The notes under the pieces: model-generated | Databases searched by the model: none | What the model was told of the DNA's origin: nothing | The model's input: the letters and a program-made list of their open reading frames with translations, nothing else | Made by a program: the position numbers and the translations under genes | Shown here: positions 8,109 through 17,400 of the stretch, piece after piece | Position numbering within the stretch: the first letter of the stretch is position 1 | Layout: each line of letters opens with the position of its first letter | Origin: an uncultured Sutterella sp. | GTDB taxonomy: Bacteria > Pseudomonadota > Gammaproteobacteria > Burkholderiales > Burkholderiaceae_F | Length of the DNA stretch: 64,000 nt | NCBI GenBank assembly: GCA_905202595.1 | Contig: CAJKSP010000002.1 | Span: forward strand, 60,312 to 124,311 | Reading direction: 5' to 3'

Positions 8109-9440
8109 ATGAAGCGCATTATTTTCGGCTTTGCCGGCCTGACCGTCGCCGCATGGCTGTTTGGACTTTGGGCCAATCCTCCCGCTTGGAACGGCCGAGC
8201 GCTGAGTCATGAAGTCTTCTATCTCAACGGCGTGCTGGCTTTCGGCCTGATGGCCATCGCCGTCATCATTGCTGCGCGTCCGGCATGGATTGAGCGCGTG
8301 GCAGGCGAGCCGCTGGACGAGCTCTACCGCAGTCACCGCACGATCGGCTTTTGGGCGATCGGGCTGTCGGTCTTTCACATTTTTACGAAGGACGTCATGG
8401 CGCCTTTCTTCTCGCTGCTGACGCTGGAGCCGGCCACGAAGCCTGTGCCTGCCGAGCCCGTGACGTGGCTTGACGCCTTCTGGCAGCAGCTTCGTCCCTT
8501 TGCCGTGACGTCGTCCTGGGTCGTGTCTGCCGCCGGCCTCATCCTGGCAGTTCTCATCTTTGTGCCGCAGGTGCGCTATGCGCTCTGGGCTAAGCTGCAT
8601 GCGCTTTTTTCCGTCATCTTCATCGTGCTCGCCGTGCACGCCGTGCGCCTGATGGATGCGGCCGATCTGACGCTGCCGCTCGGCTGGATCAATCTTGCCG
8701 TGACGATTGTCGGCACGTGGTACAGCGTGAAGCTTCTCGCCGTCGGCCCGGGCCGCAGCAAGACCTTTGCCGCCTCGGTGGATGCCGTGGAAAAGCATCC
8801 CGGCGCGACGATCGTGGTGGTGAAGCCCGCAGCGGCGGACGCGCCCCGCTTCAAGGGCGGCCAGTTTGCCTTCCTTCGCGCCAAGGGCGCAGAGAAGCAT
8901 CCCTTCTCCGTGACGCAGCAGCTGCCTGACGGCCGCATCGTCTTCTCGATCAAGTCCTTCAGCGGCTGGACGAAGAGCGGTGCGCCGAATCTGAAGGCGG
9001 GCGATCCCGTCGAGGTCGAAGGCCCCTGGGGCGCCTTCTGCCCGGACTTCAATGCCAGAGAGCAGGTCTGGGTGGCGGCAGGCATCGGCATTGCGCCCTT
9101 CTGCGCCTGGATGGCAACGGCTGCTGAACGCCGCCGCGCTCAGGGCGGCCAGGCGTCCGACGAACCCCGCATTCAGCTCAACTGGTGCATCAAGAGCCGC
9201 GATGCGGAGCCGCTTCTCGAGCGTGCGGTCTCGCTGGCGAAGGCGGCCGGGATTGAGCTGCGCATCTTCGAATCGAAGAGCGAGCGCCTCGACCCGAAGC
9301 GCCTCTTTGAGAAGGGGATTCCTGAACGGCTCGCGCTCTGTGCCGGCGGCCGGCTCGCCGGCTCCGTCTGCGACGCCTTCGCCCAGGCAGGCGGCGCGCC
9401 TGAGAAGATTCAGCGCGAGTACTTCGTCTGGCGCCGTTAA
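8109..9440 (+). CDS. Ferric-reductase-like transmembrane flavohaem oxidoreductase
   Basis: Predicted inner-membrane electron carrier moving electrons from cytoplasmic NAD(P)H through FAD to haems in the membrane. The first 215 residues hold about six membrane helices. Four histidines are placed as two haem-ligand pairs, H76/H90 and H164/H177, the spacing seen in ferric reductase and NADPH-oxidase domains. The C-terminal half is ferredoxin-reductase-like: FAD motif HPFS near residue 264 and nucleotide motif AAGIGIAPF near residue 323. This is the predicted ferric reductase family COG4097. AAGGAG precedes the ATG. It stands alone, with no iron transporter or partner next to it, so the electron acceptor cannot be told from context. 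Confidence 0.85.
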   Translation: MKRIIFGFAGLTVAAWLFGLWANPPAWNGRALSHEVFYLNGVLAFGLMAIAVIIAARPAWIERVAGEPLDELYRSHRTIGFWAIGLSVFHIFTKDVMAPFFSLLTLEPATKPVPAEPVTWLDAFWQQLRPFAVTSSWVVSAAGLILAVLIFVPQVRYALWAKLHALFSVIFIVLAVHAVRLMDAADLTLPLGWINLAVTIVGTWYSVKLLAVGPGRSKTFAASVDAVEKHPGATIVVVKPAAADAPRFKGGQFAFLRAKGAEKHPFSVTQQLPDGRIVFSIKSFSGWTKSGAPNLKAGDPVEVEGPWGAFCPDFNAREQVWVAAGIGIAPFCAWMATAAERRRAQGGQASDEPRIQLNWCIKSRDAEPLLERAVSLAKAAGIELRIFESKSERLDPKRLFEKGIPERLALCAGGRLAGSVCDAFAQAGGAPEKIQREYFVWRR

Positions 9441-9460
9441 GCCGCCGAAGTGACGCGGCG

Positions 9461-9506
9461 AAAAAGCGAGGGCGCCCCCGGAATGCGCTTCCAGGGGCGC
9501 CCTCGC
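9461..9506 (-). terminator. Terminator of the PLP-enzyme/RidA unit
   Basis: A perfect 13-bp stem, GCGAGGGCGCCCC (9466-9478) with its complement at 9494-9506. Read on the minus strand it is followed by TTTTT (complement of 9461-9465), so it ends the leftward gene at 9535; it may also stop rightward transcripts from the ferric-reductase gene. Confidence 0.85.
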
Positions 9507-9534
9507 CGACTGTGCGGCAGCGCCTGACGCGCTC

Positions 9535-10629
9535 TCAGTGATCGGACTTGATGCCCGCGCCGCACATCGTGATGAGCGTGTCGGGCGTGCGGCCGTGCTT
9601 CTCGCAGTAGGCGAGGTAGGCGGCGTAGTTCGCTGCGGTCGTGTGCTCGCAGTAGACGCCTCGGAGGGCGATGGCCTTGCGGGCGGCGAGGATCTTGTCT
9701 TCAGGCGCCGTCACAAATTCAATTTTGTGGCGCCGGGCCATCTCGAGGATCTCATGGCCTCGCATCGGCACGCCGATCGCGATCCCTTCGGCCATCGTGG
9801 GCTCGGGCTTCACGGCGGCGGGCTCCGAAGCATGCGCCAGCGCGGCGCGGTAGAGTGGGTCGCAGCGCTCGCTCTGCAGCGCAATGATCTGCGGGAACTT
9901 GTCAATGGCGCCCGACGCTTCGAGGTGTTCGAGCGCCTTCACGGCGCCGATGAAGAGCGTGCCGTTTCCCACAGGGATGACGATGTGGGCGGGCATGCGG
10001 CCAAGCTGCTCGAAGGTCTCGTAGATGTAGGCCTTCATGCCTTCGTAGAAGAAGGGGTTGTAGACATGATTGGCGTAATAGGCGCCTTCATCGCGGACCT
10101 TGGCGCGGCAGACGTCCGCGCAGTGGTCGCGGGAGCCCGGAACGACGTGAGCGACGGCGCCGTGCGCTTCAATCATGCGGATCTTCGACGGACTCGTGCC
10201 TTCCGGCACGAAGATCTCGCACTTGATGCCCGCCCGCGCGGCGTAGGCGGCGACGGCATTGCCGGCGTTGCCGCTCGAGTCCTGCACGCAGCTCTTCACG
10301 CCGATCGACTTCATGTGGGCGACGAGCGTGGCGGCGCCGCGGTCCTTGAAGGAGAGGGTCGGCATGAGGTAGTCCATCTTGAGCATCACGTCGTCGTCAA
10401 GCTTGATGATCGGCGTGCGGCCTTCGCCCATGGTCACGTCCTTCCAGGCGTCTCCGTCAAGCGCCATGAAGCGGCGGTAGCGGAACTGGCTCCATTCCTT
10501 CTGGTCGATGAGCGAGGCGTCCCATTTCGGGGGCGTGAAGTCCAGCTCAAAAAGTCCGCCGCATTCGCAGCAGGGCGCCATGGTTGTGACGGGCGTGCGC
10601 TTGCCGCACTTGGTGCAGATGAAGTCCAT
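9535..10629 (-). CDS. Threonine-synthase-like fold-type II PLP enzyme with zinc ribbon
   Basis: A PLP-dependent enzyme of 364 residues related to threonine synthase. The N terminus carries a zinc-ribbon pattern, C5-x2-C8 and C20-x2-C23. The PLP lysine is K95 in LSFKDRGA; SSGNAGNA and the phosphate-binding GNGT loop follow. Bacterial ThrC of this short type makes threonine from phosphohomoserine, but related enzymes act as ammonia-lyases or on other amino acids, so the substrate is open. AAGGAGG lies before the ATG at 10629. It is the second gene of a unit with ridA, 37 bases downstream of it; the pairing with an enamine deaminase suggests that its reaction releases a reactive enamine or imine. 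Confidence 0.78.
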   Translation of the reverse strand: MDFICTKCGKRTPVTTMAPCCECGGLFELDFTPPKWDASLIDQKEWSQFRYRRFMALDGDAWKDVTMGEGRTPIIKLDDDVMLKMDYLMPTLSFKDRGAATLVAHMKSIGVKSCVQDSSGNAGNAVAAYAARAGIKCEIFVPEGTSPSKIRMIEAHGAVAHVVPGSRDHCADVCRAKVRDEGAYYANHVYNPFFYEGMKAYIYETFEQLGRMPAHIVIPVGNGTLFIGAVKALEHLEASGAIDKFPQIIALQSERCDPLYRAALAHASEPAAVKPEPTMAEGIAIGVPMRGHEILEMARRHKIEFVTAPEDKILAARKAIALRGVYCEHTTAANYAAYLAYCEKHGRTPDTLITMCGAGIKSDH

Positions 10630-10667
10630 GGGTGAAAGGCCTCCTTGTAGAGTGTGATGCAGACGGC

Positions 10668-11054
10668 TCAGTCCGCGTCGTCCACTTCGGCGACGGCTTC
10701 GATTTCAACGAGGCAGCCGAAATGCAGATCCGTCGTCGAGACGATGACGCGGCCGGGCTTGTGCTCGCCGAAGAATTCGGCATAGACCTGATTGATGGCG
10801 TTCCAATATTTCACGTCCGGCGTGTAGATGCGGCAGAAGACGACGCGGTCTCGGGTCGTGCCGGCCGCCTGAAGGACGCGGTCCACGTTGGAGAGCGCCA
10901 AGCGCGTGTGGTCGAAGATGTCTCCGTGGGCTACCTCGCGGGTGTCAGGATCAATCGAGAGCTGTCCTGATACGTAGAGCATGCCCCGAGAGATGACGCC
11001 TGGGCTGTAATGGCCTTTGTTTTCGCCTTTGAAGTGGGGATCGACAAGCTTCAT
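10668..11054 (-). CDS. RidA/YjgF family 2-iminobutanoate/2-iminopropanoate deaminase-like
   Basis: Members hydrolyse reactive enamines and imines released by PLP enzymes, protecting other PLP enzymes from damage. The protein (128 residues) has the RidA fold pattern (YSPGVISRGMLYVSGQL, then LSNVDRVLQAAG) and keeps the substrate-carboxylate arginine at R102 and the acidic residue in the final EIEAVAEV strand. GAGGT at 11061-11065 supports the ATG at 11054. It precedes the threonine-synthase-like gene in the same direction; a short hairpin (CCTCCG/CGGAGG, 11072-11095) lies in its leader. The family is broad, so the exact imine is unknown. Confidence 0.85.
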   Translation of the reverse strand: MKLVDPHFKGENKGHYSPGVISRGMLYVSGQLSIDPDTREVAHGDIFDHTRLALSNVDRVLQAAGTTRDRVVFCRIYTPDVKYWNAINQVYAEFFGEHKPGRVIVSTTDLHFGCLVEIEAVAEVDDAD

Positions 11055-11394
11055 AGAAATACCTCAGGAAACCTCCGCCTTCATTCAGACGGAGGAGGAA
11101 TGAGGTGCGAGGCAAAGCCACGCATGCCCCTATCCAGGGGTCCGAGTCTGACGCCGGCCTGATATAGGCCGACAAGGCATTATCCGCCCGAACGGACGCA
11201 GCGGAGCGGGTGCGCTTAAGGCTTTTCGGCGGCGGCTCCCAGCGCTCTGCCTGTCGGCTTTCTACGTAAAAAAAAGGCCGCCGTCTCGAAGGAGACAGGC
11301 GGCAAACAAGGGGAGAACAAAGGAAAGAAAGCCGGTGCAGTGCAAGCAAGGCCAGCGGCAAAAGACTCAGAAAAGCCGCCAGGCCGCTCGCTCG
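11055..11394 (-). other. Leader of ridA and 3' region of the next gene
   Basis: From right to left this gap holds a strong minus-strand terminator (11268-11303), then about 210 bases upstream of ridA with a six-bp hairpin (11072-11077 with 11090-11095). No clear -35/-10 pair was recognised and no ORF looks real. Confidence 0.5.
11268..11303 (-). terminator. Strong minus-strand terminator
   Basis: GCCGCCGTCTC (11277-11287) pairs with GAGAC (11292-11296) and GGCGGC (11298-11303), one base bulged. On the minus strand a run of eight T (complement of 11268-11275) follows. It ends the gene at 11395-11835. Confidence 0.9.
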
Positions 11395-11835
11395 CTACAT
11401 CGGGGGAGCCGGCGGTTCGGTCGGGCTCGTTCCCATGATGATCGTCCAGGGCACCGGACAGGTGGCGACGCCCGGGTAGTAGCCTTTCGCCGTGCTGCAC
11501 CAGTACCAGGCGTGCTGTGCGGCTGGGGCTGGCGCGGCAGGCTGGGCCGGCACCGGAACCGGATAGGGAACGGGCACTTCTACGCGTTCAGGGCGCGAAT
11601 AAAGTTCGGCGCCGACGATCAGTCCGCCGAGCGCAAGCGGCGCCACCCAGCCCCAATTGCGGTGGTGATGCGGACGGTAGTAGCGCGGCGGAGGCGGTGG
11701 CGGCGGCCGGTGAAAGCCAGGGCCGCCCCAGCCGGGAGGCGGCGCAGGCGGCCGCGCATAGGCTGCGGCCGACGAGAGCCCGATCAGAAGCGCCGAAGCC
11801 AGTGCGGCGGCGCGGGCAAAGCGGATGCTGAGCAT
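11395..11835 (-). CDS. Small exported proline-rich protein with C-terminal paired-cysteine motif
   Basis: Unknown function. A 146-residue protein with a Sec signal (MLSIRFARAAALASALLIGLS, cleavage probably near AYA), a Pro/Arg/His-rich stretch, one hydrophobic segment (WGWVAPLALGGLIVGAELY) and a C-terminal motif WYWCSTAKGYYPGVATCPVPW. The motif resembles the YYC...YYP.V..CP..W ending found on many small proteobacterial envelope proteins; the two cysteines probably form a disulfide. GGAGGT stands before the ATG at 11835. It is the last gene of a leftward run behind pbpC and has its own strong terminator. Confidence 0.7.
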   Translation of the reverse strand: MLSIRFARAAALASALLIGLSSAAAYARPPAPPPGWGGPGFHRPPPPPPPRYYRPHHHRNWGWVAPLALGGLIVGAELYSRPERVEVPVPYPVPVPAQPAAPAPAAQHAWYWCSTAKGYYPGVATCPVPWTIIMGTSPTEPPAPPM

Positions 11836-11982
11836 ATCTGACTGACCTCCATGGATGCCTTTCTACATGAAGCCAAGGTAGCACGGGCATGCGTCAAAAG
11901 CCGTCACAAAGCGTGAATGCTGCGCAAATATCTGCGTCCGCATTGCAACGAAACATTGCTTGCGGCCGTCCGCTTGCAAGAG

Positions 11983-14424
11983 CTAGGGCGCCTTCACCGT
12001 CACGATGATGCGCGAAGCGCGGCCGCGGTCGTCCACGGCGGTGATCGCATGCCGGCCCGGCGGGAGCGCCGTCTGCGTCTTGGCGCCGCTTGCCGATGCG
12101 CCTAGAAAGCGGCTGCCTTCGAACCAATAGACGACTTCGGCATCCGGTTCGGTGCCGGCTTCCAGGATGACGACGGCGCGGTCGATGCCGGCAGTGCCCG
12201 TGAAGTAGTCGGCGCCGCTTCGAGGCGACACGATGGCCGGCGCTCGGCCGGGCGCCGCCTCAAATCCCCAGCGGCCTGCCGTGCAGCCGGGTTCATAGGG
12301 CGGCGGCGGGCGCTTCACAATGCCGGCGGCGAGAAAGACGGCCTGAAAGTGCGTGGGCCAGAATTCCCATGCTTTCTTTTCCGTGCGGCCGGGCTGCCAG
12401 CGGCAGGCGCGTAGCCCGGTTTCGCGGTCGATCCAGATTTCCCTGAAGACGCCCGAGTCGCGCACAGGCGACTTCCCCGGAATGAACCACGCCTGCGTCT
12501 TCTCTCGGCAGAGCGGCTGTCCGATATCGCCGGTCGCACGGCAGACGGATTCCCGCGAGACTCGAAGCCCTTCCGGAACGGCATCGGGCCGGGCGGGTGC
12601 CGGCCAGTCGAGCGAGGGATCGGCAGTCAGGCGCGCGGCGGCGGCGCGAAAGAGGGGCGCAGCAAGCCTTGCGCCCTGAAGAAATGCATTGGGGCGGCCG
12701 CTGAAGTCGCCGAGCCAGACGACGATGACGTAGGGGCCGACGGAGCCGGCGGTCCACGCATCGCGAAAGCCGTTGCTCGTGCCTGTCTTGTAGAGGAGCG
12801 GATAGCGCGCGCCGCCTGCCGAGAGGTATTCGCCGCGCGCTTCGAGCATCTTGCCGACGATGAAGGCGGCCTCGGGAGAGAGCATCATCCGCGAGGGCGT
12901 CCGGACGGCCGTTTCGTCCCGGGTGACGGCGACAGGCCGCAGCAGTCCGCCGTTCAGCAGCATGGAATAGAGCGATGCGATCTCCTCCATCGACACTTCA
13001 GCGCCGCCGAGCACGATGGAGAGTCCATAGTGGCTTCTGGGGTAGGGAAGGCGGACGCCCGCCTTCTCCAGAAAGCTGTAGAGGTCCGGCTGGAGCTTCT
13101 TCGCGAGTTCGACCGCCGGAATGTTGCGGCTTGCAATGAGCGCTTCGGTGGCGCTCACCGGGCCTCGGAAGCGGCCGTCGGCATTTTCGGGCGCATAGCC
13201 TCCGAAGCTCTTCGGGCTGTCGATGAGAACCGTCTTCGAGTGGATGAGCCCCTGATCGAGCGCGAGGCCGTAGATGAAGGTCTTGAGAAGCGAGCCGGGA
13301 CTCCGCCGGGCGAGATATCCGTCCACTTCGCCCGCGATGGCGTCGCTGGCGAAGTCGGCGCTTCCGACGTGGGCGATGAGCGCATTGGTGCGGCTGTCGA
13401 CGACGGCAAGCGCGGCATTCTTCACGCCCCACGGACGAAGTCGGGCGATAGTTTCGCGGACAAGCGCCTCAAGCCGGCGCTGAAGGGAATAGCGCAGGGT
13501 GCCTGCGGAAGCGGCGCCGGGGTGGCGGTGCTCGACGAGGCGCGTGTAATGCGGGGCGAGGAAAGGCAGATCGGCCGGATTGGCGACGTCAAGCGGACCG
13601 GAGAGCGAGGCGGCGAGGCGGGCGGGAAAGACGCCTTCAGCCACGGCTTCGCGGGCGACGCGGATGCGTGCGCCGTCAAAGTCAGGTCCCGTCCACGGAC
13701 GGCGCTTGACTGGGTTCTGCGGCACAACAGCGAGCGCGAGCGCCTCAGCGGGCGTGAGCTCGTCGGCGCGCTTGCCGAAATAGGCGAGCGCTGCGGCGCC
13801 GACGCCTTCGATATTGCCGCCGTAGGGGGCGAGATTGAGGTAGGCCTCGAGGAGCTCATCCTTCGAGTAGTGCGCTTCGTAGCGCATCGCCTCCATGATC
13901 TGCTGCACCTTGCCCGAAAGCGTTCTCGAGTCGATGTGAAGCCGCATGCGCGCGATCTGCATCGTGAGCGTCGAGGCGCCGATCGGGCGCGATCCGGCGA
14001 GCGTGGCGGCGGCAGCGCGCGCGAGCGCCATCGGATCAAAGCCGATGTGGCTGCGGAAGCGGCGGTCCTCGTAGAAGATCGTCGCGGCGGCTGCGTCGGG
14101 CGAGATCGCGGCAAGCGGCGTGCGAAGCCGGTAGATGCCGTCGTCGGCTGCGGCCAGGTGCAGAAGGCGGCCTTCGGCCGAAAAGACGGCGGCAGAGAAG
14201 GGAATCCCGTCGAGAAGCGGCGGCGCGGGGAGGCGCTTGGCGGCTTCATGCCAGGCGAAAAGCGCGCCCGCTGCGAGCGCAAAGACGGCGGCGGCGGTTC
14301 CGGCAAGAAGCCGGACGGCGCGCCAGATGAGCGAGCGGCGCTTTTTCGGCTGCGGGGCCGCAGCGCCTGCCGCGCGCTGAGGTGCGGCGCCGCTTCGAGT
14401 CGTGTTGCTGCTGTCTTGGGTCAT
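11983..14424 (-). CDS. pbpC: Penicillin-binding protein 1C
   Basis: Bifunctional peptidoglycan glycosyltransferase/transpeptidase-type protein of the inner membrane. After a cytoplasmic tail and one membrane anchor (about residues 30-58) come the GT51 domain with the catalytic EDRRFRSH (E119) and GASTLTMQIAR (149-159), the penicillin-binding domain with S378-x-x-K381, S432-x-N434 and K546-T-G, and a C-terminal PBP1c-specific domain. Length 813. I prefer the ATG at 14424 (AGGTG ahead of it); a GTG at 14490 overlaps the stop of the upstream gene as GTGA and would add 22 residues. It follows the alpha-2-macroglobulin-like gene, the standard partner of pbpC. Confidence 0.93.
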   Translation of the reverse strand: MTQDSSNTTRSGAAPQRAAGAAAPQPKKRRSLIWRAVRLLAGTAAAVFALAAGALFAWHEAAKRLPAPPLLDGIPFSAAVFSAEGRLLHLAAADDGIYRLRTPLAAISPDAAAATIFYEDRRFRSHIGFDPMALARAAAATLAGSRPIGASTLTMQIARMRLHIDSRTLSGKVQQIMEAMRYEAHYSKDELLEAYLNLAPYGGNIEGVGAAALAYFGKRADELTPAEALALAVVPQNPVKRRPWTGPDFDGARIRVAREAVAEGVFPARLAASLSGPLDVANPADLPFLAPHYTRLVEHRHPGAASAGTLRYSLQRRLEALVRETIARLRPWGVKNAALAVVDSRTNALIAHVGSADFASDAIAGEVDGYLARRSPGSLLKTFIYGLALDQGLIHSKTVLIDSPKSFGGYAPENADGRFRGPVSATEALIASRNIPAVELAKKLQPDLYSFLEKAGVRLPYPRSHYGLSIVLGGAEVSMEEIASLYSMLLNGGLLRPVAVTRDETAVRTPSRMMLSPEAAFIVGKMLEARGEYLSAGGARYPLLYKTGTSNGFRDAWTAGSVGPYVIVVWLGDFSGRPNAFLQGARLAAPLFRAAAARLTADPSLDWPAPARPDAVPEGLRVSRESVCRATGDIGQPLCREKTQAWFIPGKSPVRDSGVFREIWIDRETGLRACRWQPGRTEKKAWEFWPTHFQAVFLAAGIVKRPPPPYEPGCTAGRWGFEAAPGRAPAIVSPRSGADYFTGTAGIDRAVVILEAGTEPDAEVVYWFEGSRFLGASASGAKTQTALPPGRHAITAVDDRGRASRIIVTVKAP

Positions 14425-14486
14425 GGCGCACCTGTCAAAAGCCTCTAGCCGGCGGCTCGGCACGGATTCTGCCGAGCCGCCCGCCG

Positions 14487-17400
14487 TCACTGCCGAATCG
14501 TAATGCGGCCTGAAACGCCGCTCGCCTGGACGCCTGGCGCCGAGATGGAGGCGGCTTCAGCCGGCGGCGCGGCGAAGATGCCTGGCGTGACGGCGCGCAC
14601 GCGGTAAGTGACGGTCGCTTCGCCGAGGGGCATTTCCGGCGCGATGAACTGCATGCGGTCTTCGCCGCGCATGAAGGCCTTGGCGCCGGAAGGCCCCGTG
14701 CCCGGCGGGTCGGCGAGCTCAAAGCCGCCAGGAAGCAGATCTGTCACCGAAAGGTCGTCGAGTCCGCCGCCCGATTCAGAGAGGAAGCTCCGCAGCCGGA
14801 TCTTCACGGTGACGAGCTCGCCCGTTCGGAACGAGGTGGCCGCTCGGCCGTCTGCACCGATGTACTCGCGGGAGATGGAAATGCCCGAAGAGCGCGCAGC
14901 CGTCTGCGGCACGGCGCTCGCCCCCGTCTGCGAGGCCTGCCAGAACCAGTCGCGAAGGCTGCCCGAAGCGAGGCTCGCGCGGTAGGCGAGGCAGCCCGGC
15001 GCTGAAAGCTTCGCGGCGCCTGCCGCCTGCGTGAGCACGTCCTGATCCGTCGGAAAGCCTGGAGCGCGCCGCGTGCAGACGAGCTTGAGGCTGGCGGCGC
15101 CGGCGCTGTCCTCCATGGCGGCTTGGCCGGCCAGTACGGCGGCTCGTCCTGCCGCTGCGGCGTAGACGGGCGAAAGCGGCGCGCCGGCGGCTAGAGTCGA
15201 TTCGAGGTCGTCAAGCATCAGGCGCTGCCAGAATCGCGCTTCGGCATGATCGGCCAGACCGCTCGCCGGGAAGACGGCTGCGGCGAGCGCCGCGGCCGAT
15301 TCGGGCGACCAGGGGTAGCCGGCGCGCGCCGTCGAGATGCGGCCCTTCAGCAGCGCATCGGCTTCGTCCTTGAGGCGCAGGATCTGATAGGCGCCTGCGA
15401 GGAAGATGGCTGCCGGGTCCTTCTTCCATTCGGGGAAGCGCTCGTCCATATAGGCGCGCAGCGCTTCGATCCGCGAGGTGGCGACTTCGCCCGAACGCGT
15501 CAGCACCCAGAGCGCGTAGGCGGCTGTTCGCGCTTCGTCCATCGTCGCCGGCGTGCCCGGTGCGGCGCGGGCGATCGCCTGCGACAGGCGCTGCGCGAGC
15601 TCGACGGGAACGCCGCCGTACGTGCCGGCCGTGAGGAGGTAGTCCTCAGCAAAGGCCGTGAGGAAGAGATCGGCGTCGAGCGTCGGGAAGAGGCGCACGC
15701 CGTCCCAGCCAGTGGCGCGGGAGATGGCGGCAACGGCCGCGTTCTGGCGCTTCGCAGCTTCAGCGAGGACGCTTGACGCATCTTCGCCGAGCTGCACGGC
15801 CGCTTCCGGATGCTGCGCGAGGAGCGCATAGGGCATCGCGGCGGCAATGCGGTCGAGAACGCTTGCCCAGGGGGCGTCGGCAAAGGGGCGCGCAAGCTCG
15901 GCGGCAAGGGGCAGCGGGAGCGCCGTCACGGTGAAGACGGTGCGCTCGCCCGTCGGGTAAAGGGGCGAGCCTGCCGCCACGTCATAGGCGGTCTGATCGG
16001 CTTTGAAGCGGCCGCCGAAGAGGCGCGTCTTCGGCAGCGATGCCGGACGCACGCTGAGGCTTTCTCGGCGTTCGGCGGCGAGCGGCTGAACCGGTGCTGC
16101 CGAGGCGTCTTCCTGCGGCGCCGGCTCGGCGCCTGCTGCCTGCGGCTTCTCCGTCTCCTCCAGCTTGGCTCGGAAGACGAATTCCGCCGTCATCGGCGCT
16201 GAAGGCGCCGTGAAGTCGGCCGCTGCCGAAGCGCCGCCTGCGTCGCCGAAGACGAGCGCAAGGGGCATGGCCGTGAGGGGCTGGAAGCCCAGCGGCGTCT
16301 CGATGTCGAGCGCGCCGCGGCCGCCCGGCCGGCTTTCGGCGGGCGAAACGGCAGCGGCTGCTCGGAAGACGTCGCCGGGCGCAACGGCGCGCGGCAGCAT
16401 CGGCTCGATCGCGAGCGCAGGCCGCACGACGGCCGGCTCGTCGGCCGAACCGACGCGGGTGAGAGAAGCGCCTGCCGCCATGACGCGCACGCGGCCGGCA
16501 AAGCCCTCGGGGAGCGTCATCATGACCGTTTTCGGCGCAGGCCCCGCTTCCATGAGGCCGCCCCACCAGACGGCGGAAGCCTCGGCGCGGCGCGGGAAGG
16601 GATTCTGCATGGCGGATCGGCCTGCCGCGAGCTTGAGCGAGGCGTCGAAGTCGCCGCCGAAGGGCGAGAGCGCGCCGGCAATGGCCGCCGCATCAGGCAT
16701 CAGCCGATCGAGCACCTGCCTCGTCTCAACCTGCAGCGCGCGGTCATCAAGGATCGCCTTGGCCGGGTCGGGCGTTCGATAGTCAGTGAGCGAGAGAATG
16801 CCGTCGTCGGCCGCCCAGAGGAAGACGCGCGAGGGTTCGGACGCGGTGATCGTGACGGGAACTGCACGTCCGTCCGGGCTTGTTTCCGGCACGTCGATCC
16901 GGATGCCGAGCTCATGCGGCTTGCGCGCAATCGAGACCGGAATCACCGTTTCGGCATACCCCTCGAGGAAGCGGTTGGCGTCGCCTTGCCCGCGGATAAG
17001 CGAGAGGTGCAGGTAGGCGCGTCCGGATACGCCGTCCGGGATGACGATGGAGGCCTCGTTCTCGCCGGGCTTCACGGCAATCCAGACAGAGGCGTCCACG
17101 CCGCGGGACTCGAGCGTGAGCAGGCCGAATCCTTCAAAGGGGGAGAGGATCGAGACGCGCGCCGCTTCGCCGGCTTCATAGGCAGCCTTGTCGGCGCTCG
17201 CGCGCACTTCAGCGGCAGGCAGCGACGGCGAGAGCCCCTGCTTCAGCTCGTTGCCGCTCAGGTGGTAGGGCAGCTCGAGGAGCGTCTTGCCGGCGCTGTC
17301 TCGAATCGTCACGAGCCAGTCGCCCGGCAGCGCTGTTTCGAGCGGGAGCCTCACAAGGCCCGAAGCGTCCGTTTCAAGCGTCATCTCCTTCACGGGCTCT

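Noticed and set aside
13030..14448. 472-codon open frame opposite pbpC
   Set aside because: Antisense shadow of the glycosyltransferase and transpeptidase domains; composition is low-complexity Arg/Glu/Ala without recognisable fold.
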